A stretch of DNA of 64,000 nucleotides, taken from assembly GCA_015056905.1 (NCBI GenBank), contig SVFI01000003.1, forward strand, positions 1-64,000, in the 5' to 3' direction. The notes under the pieces were generated by a model that was not told the origin of the DNA, ran no database searches, and was given only the letters and a program-made list of their open reading frames with translations. Both the position numbers and the translations under genes were made by a program. Below are positions 61,782-64,000 of the stretch, one piece after another. Within the stretch, counting starts at the first letter, position 1. Each line of letters opens with the position of its first letter. The stretch comes from Lachnospiraceae bacterium. Its GTDB lineage: Bacteria > Bacillota > Clostridia > Lachnospirales > Lachnospiraceae.

Positions 61782-63372
61782 GTTTCATTGCCTCTTTTCC
61801 GAGTTTTTTCATACATTTCTTCAAACATTGTATCACATCTGTCGGCAACATACTATGGGCGCCATGAATTTGAGCCGATATGTCTCCTGCCATACCATGC
61901 AGATATACCCCGGTACATGCTGAAATATATGGTTCTTTTACCTGACCTGCCACTCCGGCAATGACTCCTGCCAGCACATCACCGCTTCCCGCAACAGCCA
62001 TACCATCGTTTCCTTTCGCCGAAATACAAACTTTTCCCTTCTCATCTGCGACGACGATCTGTGCATCTTTCAATACTAAAATACAATGATGTGTGCGTGC
62101 ATATTCTCTTGCCGCCGTAATACAATCGGCCTTAATCTCTTCCGGCGTTTTACCGCTGAGCCTTGCAAACTCAACCACATGCGGCGTCATAATCACATGT
62201 GTCTGCACATTTCTAAGAAGCGCTTCTGTCTCCCCGTTTTTTGCAACCAGATTCAGCGCATCCGCATCCAATATCAATATCTTTTCCTGCTTGTCTGCAA
62301 GCCCTTTTAAAAGACACTCAAGAAGCACTTTCGACTGCTCCGTAGTTCCAAGTCCCGAACCGACGCAAATGACATCGGCAAACGAAATCAAAGAAAGGAT
62401 TTTCTCCATAGCCGTTTTTTCTGATAAAACACCACAGTCAGTGTCATACAAATCAAGTACAGCTTCCGGTGCCGCAGAAAGTACTGCCTCTTTGTTGCTT
62501 TCGTGCGTGCAAAGCCGTACATAGCCTCCGCCACTCCGAAAAGCCGCCGTCACATTCAGTATCGCCGCTCCGGCTATCGTCTCGCTTCCGGCAAGAAATC
62601 CGAGCTTCCCAAACGTCGATTTATTACCAAGCGGATTGCGTCTGATATATTCCTGTACATCCGATTTTGTAAGACGAAATGTCAGAGACTCGTTTCCTGA
62701 CAACAACTCCTTATTCATGGACGGATAACACATACCACACGAATCCAGTTTTACCTTTCCCGCATGAACTTTTCCTTCTCCAAGCATAAGCCCCTGCTTC
62801 TTAAGGCCGAATGTCAATGTCTTATCTGCACGAAAAGCTGTGCCGAGCATCCGTCCCGTATCCGAACAGATTCCGGTCGGAACATCCATGGCAATCTTGT
62901 ATCCTGTCAAGGTATTCATCCAATCCACCGCATCCTTAAATACGCCGGATAATTCTCTCGAAACACCGATACCTAATATAGCATCCACAATAACAGCATA
63001 TTCGGTCTGTCTTTTCTTTGTGTCTGTCAGACCTTGAAATACCCTTAACTTTCCTTCTTCATCTAAAACAGCATCCAGGAGTTTTTCCTGCCTTTGCCGC
63101 AATGTCGTGTATTTTTCTTTATTACCGAGAAGAAGCACATCCGGGCGATACCCCTCCTCTGTCAAAATTCTTGCAAGCGCAAGACCATCCGCACCATTAT
63201 TTCCGGTGCCACAGACAATCAGCAGACGCTCTCTCTTATCTATCATATTTTGAATGGTACAAGCTGCAAAAAGTGCTGCTCGCTCCATCAATACCGACGC
63301 ATCCATTCCGACGTTTTCCATGATATAGCTCTCATGTGCTTTCATCTGCTCTGCGGTCACAATATATTCCAT
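61768..63372 (-). CDS. nnr: bifunctional NAD(P)H-hydrate epimerase / ADP-dependent dehydratase
   Basis: CGTGNNGADGLALARIL; AKGNDGMAVAGSGDVLAGVIAG; start reset to 63372. Confidence 0.95.
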   Translation of the reverse strand: MEYIVTAEQMKAHESYIMENVGMDASVLMERAALFAACTIQNMIDKRERLLIVCGTGNNGADGLALARILTEEGYRPDVLLLGNKEKYTTLRQRQEKLLDAVLDEEGKLRVFQGLTDTKKRQTEYAVIVDAILGIGVSRELSGVFKDAVDWMNTLTGYKIAMDVPTGICSDTGRMLGTAFRADKTLTFGLKKQGLMLGEGKVHAGKVKLDSCGMCYPSMNKELLSGNESLTFRLTKSDVQEYIRRNPLGNKSTFGKLGFLAGSETIAGAAILNVTAAFRSGGGYVRLCTHESNKEAVLSAAPEAVLDLYDTDCGVLSEKTAMEKILSLISFADVICVGSGLGTTEQSKVLLECLLKGLADKQEKILILDADALNLVAKNGETEALLRNVQTHVIMTPHVVEFARLSGKTPEEIKADCITAAREYARTHHCILVLKDAQIVVADEKGKVCISAKGNDGMAVAGSGDVLAGVIAGVAGQVKEPYISACTGVYLHGMAGDISAQIHGAHSMLPTDVIQCLKKCMKKLGKEAMKHEIV

Positions 63373-63404
63373 ACGTTTTCCTTTCCACCTCTGCATGAAA
63401 CGCC

Positions 63405-63433
63405 AAAAAAGGATACAAAGCGCATCCTTTTTT
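63405..63433 (-). terminator. intrinsic terminator (structurally bidirectional)
   Basis: Perfect AAAAAAGGAT...ATCCTTTTTT stem at 63405-63414/63424-63433, just after the 63440 stop. Confidence 0.88.
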
Positions 63434-63439
63434 GTAACT

Positions 63440-64000
63440 TTATGACTTCTTATCTCCTGCCGTTTTCGGCGCTTTCTCTGCCGGATTGTATTTCATATCA
63501 AAAATCTCTATCACTTCCGGTCCGAAAATATCATGCATATAACTGTACAAATTCTGGTTATATACTTCTTTTTCCTGCTTGCGGACAACGTTCTTCTTGA
63601 GGTCAATACGCATCTGATTAATCCACTTATCAATCTGCTCAATCTCAGCCGTGTTGTCCCTGATTGCCTCATAACAAACTTCCATCGAAAGAAGCATCAA
63701 CTCATAATTTACCGTGCTGATTTCCTTTTCAATATCAAGCAGTTCATCCTGATCCGCCTCAAGGCGCTCATTACAGTCTTCAATCAGTTTCTTATTTTCT
63801 TCCTGCTTTTTCTGTGCGGCACTACTCTCATTTCCCCCGTCCATGAGACTTACAATCTCATCACGCAGTTTGGTCTTAATGCTACGGAGTTTCTTACATT
63901 CATTGTTCAGTTTCCCCTGTCGTTTAAGCAGGTCATTCAGTTCCTGTTCTTTTAACTTAATCTCAGGACTGATTTCCGTCTGGGTAAACAGCCTGTGCCA
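63440..64000 (-). CDS. coiled-coil protein, 5' part truncated by window edge
   Basis: Frame stays open to 64000 (WHRLFTQTEISPEIKLKEQELNDLLKRQGKLNNECKKLRSIKTKLRDEIVSLMDGGNESS...); the ORF track reports only an internal Met. Confidence 0.8.
   Translation of the reverse strand, partial: WHRLFTQTEISPEIKLKEQELNDLLKRQGKLNNECKKLRSIKTKLRDEIVSLMDGGNESSAAQKKQEENKKLIEDCNERLEADQDELLDIEKEISTVNYELMLLSMEVCYEAIRDNTAEIEQIDKWINQMRIDLKKNVVRKQEKEVYNQNLYSYMHDIFGPEVIEIFDMKYNPAEKAPKTAGDKKS

Overview
This 64 kb window looks like an ordinary, gene-dense chromosomal segment of an anaerobic Firmicute. I infer a Clostridia/Lachnospiraceae-like organism from gene content and order, not from a search. Essentially every supportable gene (about 63 CDS) lies on the minus strand. 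In transcriptional order (high to low coordinate) the window holds: a truncated coiled-coil protein; nnrDE, alr and a MazF-like gene; yebC; metY; a glycosyltransferase; tepA/ftsK; fhs; Nfn-like flavoproteins; rlmH, nth and pdp; the yqfC/yqfD/phoH/pgpH-like/ybeY block; a MurJ/SpoVB-like flippase; two FAD proteins; proB/DUF896/5-FCL/proA; miaB/mutS/mutL/miaA; radC and the mreBCD/mrdA/minCDE/rodA/mgsA shape-division cluster; dacF; a HlyD-like protein, yggS and sepF; aroB/lspA/rluD; metH; and ilvB/ilvN/ilvN/ilvC. I found no rRNA, tRNA, CRISPR array, prophage or transposon, and no convincing novel multi-gene defence or mobile system. The observations most worth checking are: (i) a PgpH-like HD protein whose HD signature reads H-K and whose HHGT region is lost, i.e. 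a probable pseudo-phosphodiesterase; (ii) a PBP2 with a large insertion before the transpeptidase domain; (iii) a 56-aa ORF missed by the ORF track, with its own RBS and terminator; (iv) a non-coding 38-bp tandem repeat with GCGGGGTA/TACCCCGC arms downstream of ilvC; (v) a mazF-type gene directly after alr with no room for an antitoxin; (vi) tandem acetolactate synthase small subunits separated by a strong sigma-A promoter; and (vii) a 139-aa P-loop protein of unknown function.
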